A stretch of 64,000 nucleotides of DNA from Clonostachys chloroleuca. Lineage: Eukaryota > Ascomycota > Sordariomycetes > Hypocreales > Bionectriaceae. The number at the start of each line of letters is the position of its first letter. Positions within the stretch are counted from its first letter, which is position 1. The position numbers and the translations under genes are program-made. The notes beneath the pieces were generated by a model, which was given only the letters and a program-made list of their open reading frames with translations, did no database searches and was not told where the DNA came from. Positions 14,001 to 24,987 of this stretch are shown here, in pieces. The stretch lies in assembly GCA_037952775.1 (NCBI GenBank), contig JBANAY010000003.1, positions 11,408,001-11,472,000 of the forward strand, in the 5' to 3' direction.

Positions 14001-14484
14001 AGGGGATGGCACATACCTGCAACAGCCACTGCATGGCTGATTCCTTTGCGCGGGGATTCTTGCCGGTCATGGCAGAATTGCGGATGAAGCGCTCAACATC
14101 GCCAGGGTGAACGCTGTACAATGTGTTGAGCGCCTGCATTGCGGTGGCCCGGTACTTGTCCTTCTGGTCGCCCAGCTTCTCGATGATCAGGGGTAGAGTG
14201 CGAGCAGCCTCCTTGTTCAGAAGCTTGGGCTCCTGGCGGGACAGCCTGGTCAGGAGGTGGTTGAGGGCAGTGAAACCGACATTGACGATCGCATTATGCT
14301 GGGAGCTGGCGGCGGCGCGAAGTCCGTCGAAGAGTTGGGGGACGCAGGTTTCAGGGACATTATGCTGCTTGATGCCCGACTTGATGTTGGTCACAAACTG
14401 GACCTTTTTGTCGAGGATTATGTCGCTATGGAGGATGGTCAGGAGCTCTGCGGCCTGCTCCTCGGTCACTTTGTTGTCGGCCAT
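11052..14484 (-). CDS. STU1: STU1, CLASP-family microtubule-binding protein
   Basis: Four exons on the minus strand (14484-14017, 13958-13840, 13774-12878, 12813-11052) give 1081 residues. All three introns are 58-65 bases. The N-terminal part has HEAT/TOG-like helices (for example DKKVQFVTNIKSGIKQHNVP, then RSYVPLLMDLLEDADGMVRD across intron 1). A second CLASP-type domain lies at about 275-500, including NPAVREKTRSVFWAFW. A basic Ser/Pro/Arg-rich linker follows, typical of microtubule-lattice binding, and then a C-terminal helical domain (LDSGISKIKLKSLEVHGFRKLQSLL). Family members bind spindle and plus-end microtubules and promote rescue and spindle assembly. The start MADNKVTEEQAAELL is the first ATG of an exon open from its first codon. 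Name and fold are confident; the role here is inferred from the family. Confidence 0.93.
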
Positions 14485-16569
14485 CGACGTCTAGATATCA
14501 TCCCGCGTTAGCAACAAACTCAGGAGCACAACGGTCGCAATGCGAACCCCGCAATCGATCAAGGAATAAACAGATCGACATGACAAGTGCGATGCGGACG
14601 GGACAGATGAGGGACCAATGACTCAGGAGAAGAGGGGAGGAAAGTAAGGAAAATAGGAGTCAGGCTCCCCTAATCAGTCGCGGGGGACCGCGCAAGAGGT
14701 GTTTGGCAGCAACATACAGATTTCAGTGAGAGCGCGATCGATTCCAAGACAAATTCAGGAGCCTAGGCAAAGAAAACAAAGTGGTTCCTGCAGCAAGTAT
14801 ATCATTTGGGGGGTATTAGCGATAGCTTGTTGCGCGCTGCCAAAAAGACAAAAACAAGAAAATCGAACACAATTCGGCTATTCTGTGCAGGAGAATGATG
14901 CTGGAAATTGGACTGAGGTAATGCAATGGAGTGACGCGCGAAAACAATCAACAGGCCGCAATGGGCTTGGCTGGGCAGATGGAGCCCCGGGGAGCGAGTT
15001 GATCCCCTCTAGGTTGCCATAGTGAGCCACGGTGCCGCGGGGCCTGCGGACACAAAGCCCGCCCACAGAGGGGTCCAGCAGGCCCAGCAGGCCCAGCACT
15101 GGCCTGAGCGCCTGGCTAGGCCTGCTAGGCCCGGCAAGGCCCCCCAGCGCCAGCGAAGGGCGTTGTATTGATCTATTGGGCACAATCTGGAATTGCCTTC
15201 AGGTAGTGTTAATTAGAAGCTATCCCAATGGAGCACCTGGTGATCTTTCCCGGAAGCTCATCATCCATCGAGGCCACGGCAGCAGACCTCGCCCACGAGA
15301 TTTCCAAATCAAGGCGCATGAAGCATGAAGTCCCTTTATCTCCATATTACCAGGCACCCAGACTCAGGCTCTTTGAGGGGTGCCACGGCGAGGAGAGGGG
15401 TAAGCCACGAGCGGCACCGTGGACCCCTTGAATCGGAGCGGGGCAAGTCAACACGGCTCCAAGCGCTTCACCTCTGTGACAGAACTCAAACAGCGCTGCC
15501 ATTATTCATGTAGTGCAGCTGTTTTGATCCTAGCGCTCACCTTCCGCCGCCTTTAATCTAGATAACCTCAATGAGAGGTGTCGAACAGGTTTTACGAGCA
15601 GGATAGTACAGCATTATAGCTTGAAATCAGGGGCGAGGTGGGAAACGAAATAGCTGTGATATCAGAGATAAACAACACAAAGCGCTCTATAAAGGATCGG
15701 TCAATCAACTCGGTATTCTTGTATGAAACAATATTAACAACGATCCATTGAGCAATCTACAACAGTTTGCCGACTTCGATCGAGAGATGGGCGACTTCCT
15801 GTCCCGGGTAGCTTGACCGATTTCCTGATGTCGCCATCATCATCAGAGTAGTATGGCTTGGAGAGATGAATGTCGCTTCTCTATCTTTTCTATCTCGTAA
15901 AAGCTATCCGATGGAAAGAGGCGGATCACCAAGGGGATTCTCTTACGGGGTTGAATCTGATGTGTAAAACAAACGAGAAGCGAGCCAATGTAGTAAGAGA
16001 AATTTAAAGTAGGTAATATCTGGAGGGATGAGGGAGTGATTGCCATAAGAGAGGACGGAATATACAACTGAACTTAATGGATGGTTGGCCAACACCGAAG
16101 CTGTCTGTCGACGCGTTCCTACTAGGACTTGGCGATGAAAGGTCTTGGACGAAAAACACGACGAATTCGCAAGCAAATAGGTGCTTTAGAATATGCAAAT
16201 GCTGGGACTTGGGAAAATGCGATGTATGAAAGAGGCCAGACGTTGAAATGGGCCTCCATAATACCAACAACAACCCACTACAGGATTGTTGCATTGTCAA
16301 GGCTTGTTGTGTGAACTATTTAGCCCAATAGTCATGGAGGCTCCCAGCATTAAGCTTTTCCCCCTGCAAACTTACCGTGGGCAAAATGTGAATTTGAGTT
16401 CTTTTTTTTGGCTTGGTAGAAACGCAAATAAAGTGATCAAGGGAAAAAAAGACAGTGATAAGTCAAGATTGTTTCAATCCTGGATCACTGCATGGCTACC
16501 CTAATACCGCTTTGTCCTACTCCTCTACTTATTCTTTTGATTTAATTCCGGCCTTTTGGTTGCCATCCA
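14485..16569. other. Divergent promoter region of STU1 and the F-box gene
   Basis: About 2.1 kb between divergent genes. Only short ORFs of no recognisable family occur. A GC-rich repeat/hairpin block lies at 15074-15140. The last 120 bases before 16570 are T/C-rich, consistent with a leader. No tRNA seen. Confidence 0.45.
15074..15140. repeat. GC-rich short tandem repeat with hairpin potential
   Basis: Three tandem CCAGCAGGC-like units at about 15074-15099 are followed by GGCCTG, GGCTAGGCCTGCTAGGCCC and related blocks. AGCAGGCC upstream is the reverse complement of GGCCTGCT downstream, so the tract can fold. Nothing links it to a known element. Confidence 0.5.
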
Positions 16570-17646
16570 ATGGCACTCGCGTTGATTTATGGATGGCTGC
16601 AAGAGCTCTTAGACAATTTCACAAGACATGTTGCTTGGTCGAGCCCCCCTCAGTCCCAGTCACCCCTTTTGGAGCTACCGGCCGACGTGGTCGCTCTGAT
16701 CGTCACATTTCTCTCTCCATCAGATGAATTATCTGCAGCACTCGTGTGCAAGCCACTACACTCCATATGCAAGAGAAATAGACTCACTAAACATGTATGC
16801 AAGAAGGACAGGGAGGACTTCCTCCTCCGCATGGAACGAGACCTCATGGCGACGCACATCTACTGCGCCGTTTGCATGAGATTACACAGGATTTCTTCTC
16901 TCAACAAGCCCAACGAGCCTCCTCCTTTCAGCGGCGCTCCAATCTGTCTGGGGATCGATTATAAAAACTCTCCAACATTTTCGGAAAACCACTTTGCATA
17001 TCATCATGGGCGAGCAGCCATGAACCGCCATTTATACGGGGCCCCGGCCGGCCTCGACCCTGAATCTTTGCGTTATAGAACATTATTCACAGATATAAAC
17101 CTGATATTAGGATACTACGTATGGTTTGGTCGATATTCCGTGAAGATCATATCCGACAACCTTTTCCTCTTCGGCGAGAATGTGATGGAATCGAGAGACG
17201 AGCGGAGCATGACGAGGAAACTTAACGCTGGATCCTACGACATTTGTCCACACACGACGACTTCAGCCATGTCGAATCGCATGTTTTGCTCTACAAGAGC
17301 GGTCGGCTTGAGCGAGGGTGACATCTTCAGGTTCTTGCAGGAGCCGGGGCGAGTGGTTCACGGGTCGTGCGACAGGTGCCTGACAGACTACACGGTAGAG
17401 ATTTCACGGCGCAGTCGGAGTCCTAGACCTGTAGTGTATTACCGCGTAAAAATAAAGATGTGGACCGACTTTGGCCAGTTTCGGAGCCCGCAGGACTGGA
17501 AATGGAGGGCTTGGAGGCGCAAGGTTGGAGAATACTACTCGGTCGCGCCCCGAAATTTAAAGAAGTACCCTCCTAGAAGTGTATTTCAGCGATACCATGC
17601 AGCTGAGGAGCAGAAGGAGAGCGAGAATTTTGAGGCATCCGCCTAG
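16570..17646 (+). CDS. F-box domain protein
   Basis: Single exon, 358 residues. An F-box lies at about residues 31-67 (LLELPADVVALIVTFLSPSDELSAALVCKPLH, given here in part), the segment that binds Skp1 in SCF ubiquitin ligases. The rest has no WD or LRR repeats. It holds paired cysteines (YCAVCMRLHR near 100 and GSCDRCLTDY near 275) that could bind metal, and a basic, Trp-rich C-terminal part (FRSPQDWKWRAWRRK). Fungal genomes carry large, fast-evolving families with this layout whose substrates are mostly unknown. The ATG at 16570 (CCAATGG) is the first in the frame. Substrate and process cannot be stated. Confidence 0.8.
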   Translation: MALALIYGWLQELLDNFTRHVAWSSPPQSQSPLLELPADVVALIVTFLSPSDELSAALVCKPLHSICKRNRLTKHVCKKDREDFLLRMERDLMATHIYCAVCMRLHRISSLNKPNEPPPFSGAPICLGIDYKNSPTFSENHFAYHHGRAAMNRHLYGAPAGLDPESLRYRTLFTDINLILGYYVWFGRYSVKIISDNLFLFGENVMESRDERSMTRKLNAGSYDICPHTTTSAMSNRMFCSTRAVGLSEGDIFRFLQEPGRVVHGSCDRCLTDYTVEISRRSRSPRPVVYYRVKIKMWTDFGQFRSPQDWKWRAWRRKVGEYYSVAPRNLKKYPPRSVFQRYHAAEEQKESENFEASA

Positions 17647-18138
17647 AACTTACCCCCATTTCGTGTTGCCGGTTGTGGGACTCTTCATATGACGCTGCCG
17701 CTGTCTTTTCCACTGACAATGTTCCCTTAAATCAGTGTTGGACCCGTCACAAGGAGAATTATTTTAACAAGTCTATTCGTTATTACGCAATAATAAATTT
17801 CTACTAGCCTGTTAACAAATATTAGGCTTATGTGTGAGGTGAGAGAAGTGAAAAAACACAAAATGAAGGCAGCTGTGAGGAAACATTGATATGCCAAAAT
17901 ATAGCCACCTTGACTCAGTTGAGCTAAAAAAAGATTACTGAAGGCCTGCCCCAAAACCCTGGGCTATCGTCGGGTTGTGTTAGACGAACATAAACTGCCA
18001 TCGCTTTTCTTCTCACCCACCACGCACCCAGCAGGAGTTGCGCAGAAGCAGGAGAAACCCCATACAAACTCCTGAACAACATAGTCAGCCCAAGTCAACT
18101 TGATTCCCAACCCACCAACCTTCTCCCCTCCGGCCACC
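17647..18138. other. AT-rich intergenic stretch with nested palindrome
   Basis: The F-box 3' end comes first. TTAACA at 17764-17769 pairs with TGTTAA at 17810-17815, and inside it TTATT at 17780-17784 pairs with AATAA at 17789-17793 across a 4-base loop. This may be a small mobile-element relic or just AT-rich DNA. From about 18090 the sequence becomes C-rich ahead of the next start codon. Confidence 0.4.
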
Positions 18139-18860
18139 ATGTCCCCAATCCCAAAGCAAGCCGGCGACGGCAGCGGCTTCGCGGTCCCCAAGATCCGCCT
18201 CGAGATCCGCAATCTCTCAGACGCCGGGGCCGCCTCCTTCCTCCGCGCCGTCCACGCCACCGACCTCCTCACGTCCGCCACCCTCAACGTCCTCCGCTGG
18301 CTCTACGCGTCCCCCTCATCCCCCACCACCACGGTCCCTCCCACGCGCTCCGTCACCCTCATCCTCAGGGACATGGACGGCGTCGCCTACACCACGGGGT
18401 CCGACCTCGACAACGACCACAAGGAGGTCCACTTCTCCACCAGGTACATCGCCGCCATAGGCCCGGACCGCGTCGCCCACGAGATCACCGGAGTCGTAAC
18501 CCACGAGCTCGTCCACTGCTTCCAGTACGACGCCTTCGGCACCTGCCCGGGGGTCTGATCGAGGGTGTCGCCGACTGGGTTCGCCTGAACTGCGGGCTGT
18601 CGCCGCCGCACTGGAAGCGTGAGGCCGGTGGGAAGTGGGATGGCGGGTACCAGCACACGGCCTACTTTCTCGAGTACCTTGAGGGCCGGTTCGGCGAGGG
18701 GACCGTCCGCCGCCTGAACGAGAAGCTGAGGATCCAGAAGTACGATGAGAAGACCTTCTGGGTTGAGCTGCTAGGCGAGCACGTCACCAAGTTGTGGGAG
18801 GAGTACGGTGAGAAGCTCAAGGACGAGAAGACGGTCGTCGTGAGCAAGAAGGACGTTTGA
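18139..18860 (+). CDS. Basic secretory protein-like metallopeptidase homologue, frameshifted
   Basis: The ATG at 18139 has a near-ideal context (GCCACCATGTCC). The first frame runs to a TGA at 18556-18558, right after a run of five G at 18549-18553. The next frame continues with the expected protein (LIEGVADWVRLNCGLSPPHWKRE...) and stops at 18858-18860. One extra G in the run would restore about 240 residues. The HELVH motif before the break matches the HExxH zinc site of the plant basic secretory protein (BSP) family, and GLIEGVADWVR after it is the family's conserved next block. I see no signal peptide. Biochemical function in fungi is unclear. Uninterrupted, family-like coding on both sides of the break suggests a sequence error or a very recent mutation rather than an old pseudogene. 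Confidence 0.75.
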
Positions 18861-19234
18861 GGGATCAGTGAGAATTAGCCAGCGGCAATCATGAGTTTTA
18901 GACTTTGCGTTCATAGAGAGCCTACATCGAGCACGAGGAGTTGAGCGGTCGCATATCCTGTTCTTATATTTATTGTGCTTTACATATCCTGTGAAACAAG
19001 AACGCCAGCAGAACGCCAGAGAATTCGACATAGTGTATAGAGCTGTCCAGTTCAAGACTTATCAAAACAAAAACGAGTGTATTCGAACGTTATCCTTGAC
19101 CCATGAGTTCACTTCCTGACGCCTTAAAGGGAGAGAAACAAAAAGAGATCCTTTTCACAGTACCGGCATGCCAACCGGTGAACACGCAAGGTTAGCCCAG
19201 CTTAGAAACACAACAAGCAAAGATTATTTCACTT
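18861..19234. other. Convergent 3' region
   Basis: About 370 bases between converging genes, AT-rich and without an ORF of note; presumably both 3' untranslated regions and poly(A) sites. Confidence 0.4.
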
Positions 19235-20413
19235 CTATGCACGCATTGGGGCTGGAGCCACATCGCTCTCGCTGATAACACTACCAACCTCTGACCAGCT
19301 GGCGGGGGTCATCATACCGTCGCTCTCGCTAATTACGTCGTAGGGACGGGCGGCGGAGCCATTTCTCATGGAGACGCCATCGTTTCCAAAGTCCTCGTGT
19401 GAGCCGATAACTGAGACCGAATCGGTTGGCGTAAGCTGGCCTTCAGTGAGGAACTCGTCAGGCTCGGAGCCAGTCTCAGAGACTGGCATTCTGGGTGTTG
19501 AAGGCAGTGGTGAGTAGAAACCCTGTTCAGAGCTCTGAGCCCATGCCTGAATGGAAGCATAGGCATCATCGTGTTGGCTCTCCTGGCCTGGGGTCATGTA
19601 CTCCTCTGGTGCTGGGCTGCCACCTAGGGTCACGGAAGACTGTGTCTGGACTGGGGACTGTGAGCGGACGTCAATCAGGGACTCGGGCTCCTCCCTGATT
19701 TCTAGCTTGGGCGACTGGGGATGCTCTTGGGTTGTGGCGCTGTAGATGTCTGACATAACCTCGTCTCTTGATGGAGCAACCTGGCTGGCCTGTGCGGTTT
19801 CGACATCATCGGAGATGATAAAGTGTTCGTCGGCAAAGGGATTTGCAAAAACAGACGCAGGCATTCCCCGGATAGTGTATGTGGATGCCTCGCCTCGATG
19901 TCGCAGGCCATCGGTAGCAGGTGCATCGGTCCCGGAACTGAAGACGAATGTGCCCTTCTCGGCACCCTCATCCTGTCGCAGGAAATCATCAAATGACGAC
20001 CCTCTGCTTCCATTTGTCAAACGCCTCACAGGAGTCGGCTCCTCTATCGCAGCCTGCTTCTCATCCATCTCCTTCTCCTTCTCCTTCTCCAGCAGCTGCG
20101 AGTTCCAGTAGAGGAGCTCCTCACGCTGCCTCCTTCGTGTTTCTTCGTCAGCATCGACGCCGGGTTCTGCGCCCTCGCCGCGGCTCGATTGCATGAAGCC
20201 GTGGGCATCCTCGGGTCGGTTGAAGAGCGGTTCTCTATGGGGAGGGTCGATACCCTCTCCTATCGCGTGCAGAGCAACGGCTATTCGACGGCGGACATCG
20301 TCGGCGTAGCGCCTGAACTCGGGGGACTCGTAGAGAGCGATGGCGGTGGCTACCGCTACCGATACGGCGACAGCAGCGCCTGAGGCAAGAATGACATGGT
20401 TAGCGGCAGGCAT
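19235..20413 (-). CDS. Uncharacterised single-pass membrane-anchored acidic protein
   Basis: Single exon. The ATG at 20413 gives 392 residues; the frame is open further upstream, but that part (MCTGLEQPPHPP...) begins in promoter-like sequence and is less plausible. Residues about 5-25 form a hydrophobic Ala/Val segment (ILASGAAVAVSVAVATAIAL), probably a membrane anchor. A helical stretch follows (PEFRRYADDVRRRIAVALHAIGEGI), then a Glu/Lys coiled part with a repetitive EKEKEKEMDEK. The last 250 residues are disordered and rich in Ser, Pro, Glu and Asp. I do not recognise a characterised family. The layout is compatible with an organelle-surface tether, but that is only an inference from composition. 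Confidence 0.7.
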   Translation of the reverse strand: MPAANHVILASGAAVAVSVAVATAIALYESPEFRRYADDVRRRIAVALHAIGEGIDPPHREPLFNRPEDAHGFMQSSRGEGAEPGVDADEETRRRQREELLYWNSQLLEKEKEKEMDEKQAAIEEPTPVRRLTNGSRGSSFDDFLRQDEGAEKGTFVFSSGTDAPATDGLRHRGEASTYTIRGMPASVFANPFADEHFIISDDVETAQASQVAPSRDEVMSDIYSATTQEHPQSPKLEIREEPESLIDVRSQSPVQTQSSVTLGGSPAPEEYMTPGQESQHDDAYASIQAWAQSSEQGFYSPLPSTPRMPVSETGSEPDEFLTEGQLTPTDSVSVIGSHEDFGNDGVSMRNGSAARPYDVISESDGMMTPASWSEVGSVISESDVAPAPMRA

Positions 20414-22304
20414 TATTTTTTTCGCTTCTGATTGATATTCTTGGGAGAAGCCAAAGCCCCAAGGCGTGGTGCGGAAATGGCAGAAGAAAGGACCAGTAAA
20501 GAGAGTTGCCACGAGGGTAGGTGGGTGTGGAGGCTGCTCCAAACCAGTACACAAATGATGGGCCCCAAATGCAGACTACAGGTGATGCCTCGGACCCTTC
20601 AAATCATAAGAAAACAACACAAGGCTTCTCCAGATGACGGGGGCAAAACAGCGGACAGAAAAAAAATGTTGGGGATGGGCCGCGTGTGATGATTTATTGG
20701 AGAGAACAGGTGATTGCGCGGTCCCCTGGCCTGGGCCTGGAGCCTAGAGGCTCAGGTGGCGAACAGCTGAACCTGCTGGAAGAGCGTCGTGGGTTGTGCC
20801 GCCTGTGACGAAACGCGGGGTACGGGTAGGCTGCGAACTGATCGACGTCGCCATAATCGGACGCATAAATGAGCGTTGGACGTACCTTTTGCTGCTAGTG
20901 GAATTGGCATTCTGAAGCAGGGCTCGGCGAGCCGTCCCCTTCTTCGTGTGAGTGTAGTCGGCAAGAGTATGTAGGTGGGTGGGACGAGGTTGAAGGATGG
21001 GGAGTTGACTGTAGCAGCGGTCGGACGGGGCGGGAGGGGCTATGTCCTGATTCTTGTATCCCGCTGGCGCTGTGCGTCCGCGGCGTATTCCTTCGACTTT
21101 AGCTTTCCAGTCCCCCAGCTGCGTAAGGCTAATTTACCACCCGGGAGATAAAGTGCATTTTACTTTGCCAGTCAGACAGTAAGCGGCGAGGTAGAGAACT
21201 CAAGCACGCCCGACTCATGTTGGCTAACTCCCCAGCCTGAGCTCGAGGAAGAGGCTTGCTTTGTGGCTGATGACGACACCCGACGCTCATCAGTGGCGTG
21301 CGCACGCAACCAGAGACCGCCCCCATCCTTAAATCCATCCCGTCACACGACTCGCAAGCGCCTCGCCTCTGCCATCTCTTCCTCTCTTGGCGGGTGGCTG
21401 CACCCAGAAATGGAAAGTAGCACGAGAGTGAGCCACCGTGCCGCTTCTGGCCGTCAAGGGCAGCGCCAGCGCCAGCACCAGCACAATGCGTAGCATCCGT
21501 TTCACCTTATTTCCGCCATCTGTCCATCTTGAATTGATATTCTGAAGATGGCCCAAAAGAAAACATCCCCTACCCAGATGGGATAGTCAGTACACGCACT
21601 AGGCCTAGGTTACGGGAGCCACGGGAGCTGTACCCCAGCGGGGATTTTAGTCTCGAGCCTGCAGCAGTGGTGAAACGCCCAACCTAGGCACAAGTCCGTT
21701 GTACCTGCTCACGATCAATCACCAGTCCTGATCTGCTTCTCACGGCCATCTCAATAACTGCTCTTGCTCGATATCAAAGGAAGCCATCTTCAGAGTCATC
21801 CTGGATAATACCTGCACCTTGCCTGCAGGCTGCCAATCAGTGGGGGCCGGTCCGGACTCGGGATGGATCTGGTGGGGCCGGTTGACATCCACTTAGAGAA
21901 CTGGATGCCCTCTGAGTTGAGGGATCACTAACTTGCACTCATTAGAATGAGTGGCTACTTATTCTGACTATTGGCCTTTTATCACAGCTATTTAACGAGA
22001 TGAGAATTTCGAGAGCAGTATTCATGTATCTCTGGTCCTTATTGTTAATGTTTGTAGACTGAAGATAGCACAGATATTGGATGATATTGGACCTGTTTCT
22101 TCCAAACAACAGCAGTAGGCTCATTGCCAGCCAGAGAAATTTCTTCTCGGAGATTTCTACTATGCCAGTTCCTTCTATAGAATTATATTCTTTGGATATA
22201 CTAGATATATGGCAATCCATCGACAGCCATTGTCCGTCTGCCAGAACATCTCAATGAGCTCCCGATAACCCCGGGGTGGTCGTCATTCCACCACTTGTCG
22301 CAGC
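20414..22304. other. Intergenic stretch, no gene seen
   Basis: About 1.9 kb. The first part is the promoter of the membrane-anchored protein. The 21900-22230 part is AT-rich. ORFs are short, overlap on both strands and lack signatures. Confidence 0.45.
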
Positions 22305-22982
22305 TTACAACACAGCAGTGATGTTAATTCTCTGCAGCCCCTCCTCAGCCGTTCCCGGGGTCCTCCAGGTGATCTGGAAAGTGCCAGGCTCCTCCGTGTT
22401 GGCAAGATAGAAGAAGGTGTGTGTGTCCGAGGTTCCGCTGGGGTTGGCAGGGACCATGAAGGTGCCGTAGCGGAGCCACTTCGAGATGTAGCCGTCGCCG
22501 AGCGACGACTCATCGTTGGTGAGCAGGACAGGGTCCGTGGCGCCCGTGGCGTTGTTGATGGCGATGAAGGTGCCGTCGGGCAGGTCCTCGGAGGTAGCTG
22601 GCGGCACGGGGCCGACGAGCACCTGCGGCTGGGTGCCGGTCCAGTCGGGGACTACGGGAGAGAACGTTAGAGAGTACATCCAGGACTTGAGATGGAAAGC
22701 ACGTGGCTATGGCGTTTGTGCCTTCCGTGGTCTCAAGATGGCGGGGTTGAGGGGCACTCATTGGTGTTTTTAAGACTTACTGGTAAAGTTCAGAGCATTG
22801 CTCACACTCGCAGGGACCTTGGGGCCAACGTACAGGTTGCCGTCACCGTACCAGGTACGGTAGGTGATTGTCTCACCAGGCGTGCCGGTATAGATCTGAC
22901 CAACCACACGGAAGTTTTGGGCGCTGGCAGCTGCTGAAAAGACAGCCCCAGCGGCCATGGCTTTCTTGAAGATCGACGGCAT
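22305..22982 (-). CDS. Small secreted protein, function unknown
   Basis: Two exons, 22982-22781 and 22651-22305, give 182 residues. The 129-base intron has a GTAAGT donor, a CTAAC branch site and a CGTAG acceptor. Residues 1-21 (MPSIFKKAMAAGAVFSAAASA) form a signal peptide with a likely cut before QNFRV. The mature part is about 160 residues, rich in Gly, Thr, Pro and aromatic residues with alternating hydrophobics, suggesting a beta-rich fold. It has N-glycosylation sequons (NFT near 65, NAT and NIT) and essentially no cysteine. No transmembrane helix or GPI signal is evident at the C-terminus (LQRINITAVL). Size and secretion fit a cell-wall-associated or effector-like protein, but no family is recognised. 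Confidence 0.75.
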
Positions 22983-24987
22983 GATGAATACTGATTTGCG
23001 AGGGAGGCCTGCTAGGTATGCTGTGAATGTGGCGGTGGAATGGTGAAGGGGACGGTCAATCGGGGCCCCTTGGACTGCCCTTTTATACATGGAGCTCCGA
23101 AAATGTCATGTCTCCCGGCCGTCGCGTGCTTGCATGAGACATGACACACAGAGATTGGCAACGACTGCCTGCCGCCCATGCAACCGTCAAGGGGTACCTG
23201 CTTGCTGGAAGCACAGTCCCATCTATATGAAGCACCTGAGCGGTAGCGCCAAATCGCTGGCGCAGGAGTGCCTGTCGCTGCAAGGATCGCGGCCACAAGC
23301 TGGTAGAGAATTATCCCAGAGAGTAACGTAGCAAAGGGCAATCATGTGGAGGAAATCGCCAATCGGGCAGGTGGCCGCCTCTGCATGTCGCATCGGCAGT
23401 ACCCTGGCCAATCGTCAGCAGCCAATTAGTGTGAGTAAAGGCCCGAGATGCATCGCGGGAGGGTCGCAATCGGGAATCCCCCATAGAGCTTCGATGTCGG
23501 TTTATGACAAGTCTGTCTGCATGACAGTTAAGCTTGCTGGGCTATTGGCAAGGGACACCGTGCAGAATCGGACCATCTGCAGATCATGGCTGGACTTAGG
23601 AGCTGGAAAAAGGAATCTGGCCAGGCTGAAGGTCACGTCCGACTTTTGCTATTTCCTGATGGGGTCATGAAACGCCGACGCATAAGGCAGGAAGCGCTTT
23701 GGACCCCGGGCGCGTATAGATGATCGTGGCTAGCACTCCCGATGAGGGAGAGATGGGACGAATAGAAGCTTGAAAAGAAAGTTTGTGCCCCAGATTATTC
23801 GGCAGGCTGCGTGTGTATTCGCGGGTTTGTAGATGCAAATCTGTGGCTAAAGTCTTCGGCTTGAATGGTACAAGCTGCAAGCTATCAGATGACCAGAGGT
23901 AGTAATATGCAGACCAGAAATAGATAGGCTAAGCCATAGTTTGTAGACTCACCATATGGTTTTCTGTTGGAGTTTTTACGATTTAGCAGCGTTACTGCTA
24001 CTTCTCTAGCCAACTTCTCCATGGTTTGTAGATCATCTGAATCTGGGACGGGGATGCGAAGAGCCTCACGAGCCGTGGCAGGTGCGACCAAATTTCCAAA
24101 CACGAGCCGCTCGTGTGACGCCCAGCTTCCATGAAGTCTCTCTTATTGGGCAATCCACATCAATGGCAGTTACCAATGCCAGCTATCCTTTTATTGGTCC
24201 AAGTCTATGCTGATACTCGTCTGGGACCCTATGGGATCGTTTGCAATTCCTCATATTCCCTGGATTAGCACTTGTTCGGAGATGAACGGTGAGCCACCTA
24301 CGAACACGACTTCCGTCAAAGGAAGCGAATGAATAGCCAATCGGCTAAGAAACGTTCTCGGATGCTAGTCCCTTGTCGGCTTGGGCATGCATGGTTTCCG
24401 CCCGGCAAACCTTGATATGTTGGGGCCATGGCATTGTCTATTTCCCCGGGGCTCGCTTCCTTGGCGGCTTTCTGTACCTTCACAGGAAAAGTATCCGTCC
24501 ATGGCTTGCAACTTAGGTACAAAATCAATAAGCTTCAAGGCTCCTCGGCCCTCAAGTGACACGGCTCGGTACGTACCAAAGCAAGGTAACCTTTTGACAT
24601 GCATGGAGTAATTTGGCCTGTTTCTTTTTTTCGAAGTCTCAACGTGGAACAAGATTGTGGTCAGATGACAGTCGAAGTCATGGAAGTGTCAATTTATCAT
24701 CAATTGATGGATTCAGTAGAGCAACACCGTGGCTCCTTGCCCAATAAAGTTCCCCTATGGTATAACTTTTTTCCCCCGTAAAACAAAAATAAAACTCGCT
24801 AATATTTTGAAAACCCATTCAGACCAGGCTGTAAAATGCCGAAAGAGAAAGCATCCTTCGTGGAACTTCTGCCAGACCAATCATCCCAGAAGTTCGGGGA
24901 ATGTTCCCCGAGATCTGGCGATCTGGTAAGGCTAGACAATCACCACACGGGGTGGTAGGACGCGTTGTAATTGTCATGTGAAATTCT
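22983..24987. other. Intergenic stretch with a doubtful small ORF pair
   Basis: About 2 kb. On the minus strand at about 24051-23950 a short ORF (MEKLAREVAVTLLNRKNSN...) ends exactly at a good GTGAGT donor near 23950. A possible acceptor lies near 23880, followed by more open sequence. The spliced product would be only about 50 residues, so I do not call it a gene. Confidence 0.35.

Noticed and set aside
20056..20095. CTTCTC repeat
   Set aside because: Encodes the Glu/Lys repeat of the membrane-anchored protein; ordinary coding low complexity.
23885..24103. Short coding-like stretch ending at a GTGAGT donor
   Set aside because: Best spliced product is about 50 residues and unrecognised; too weak to call a gene.
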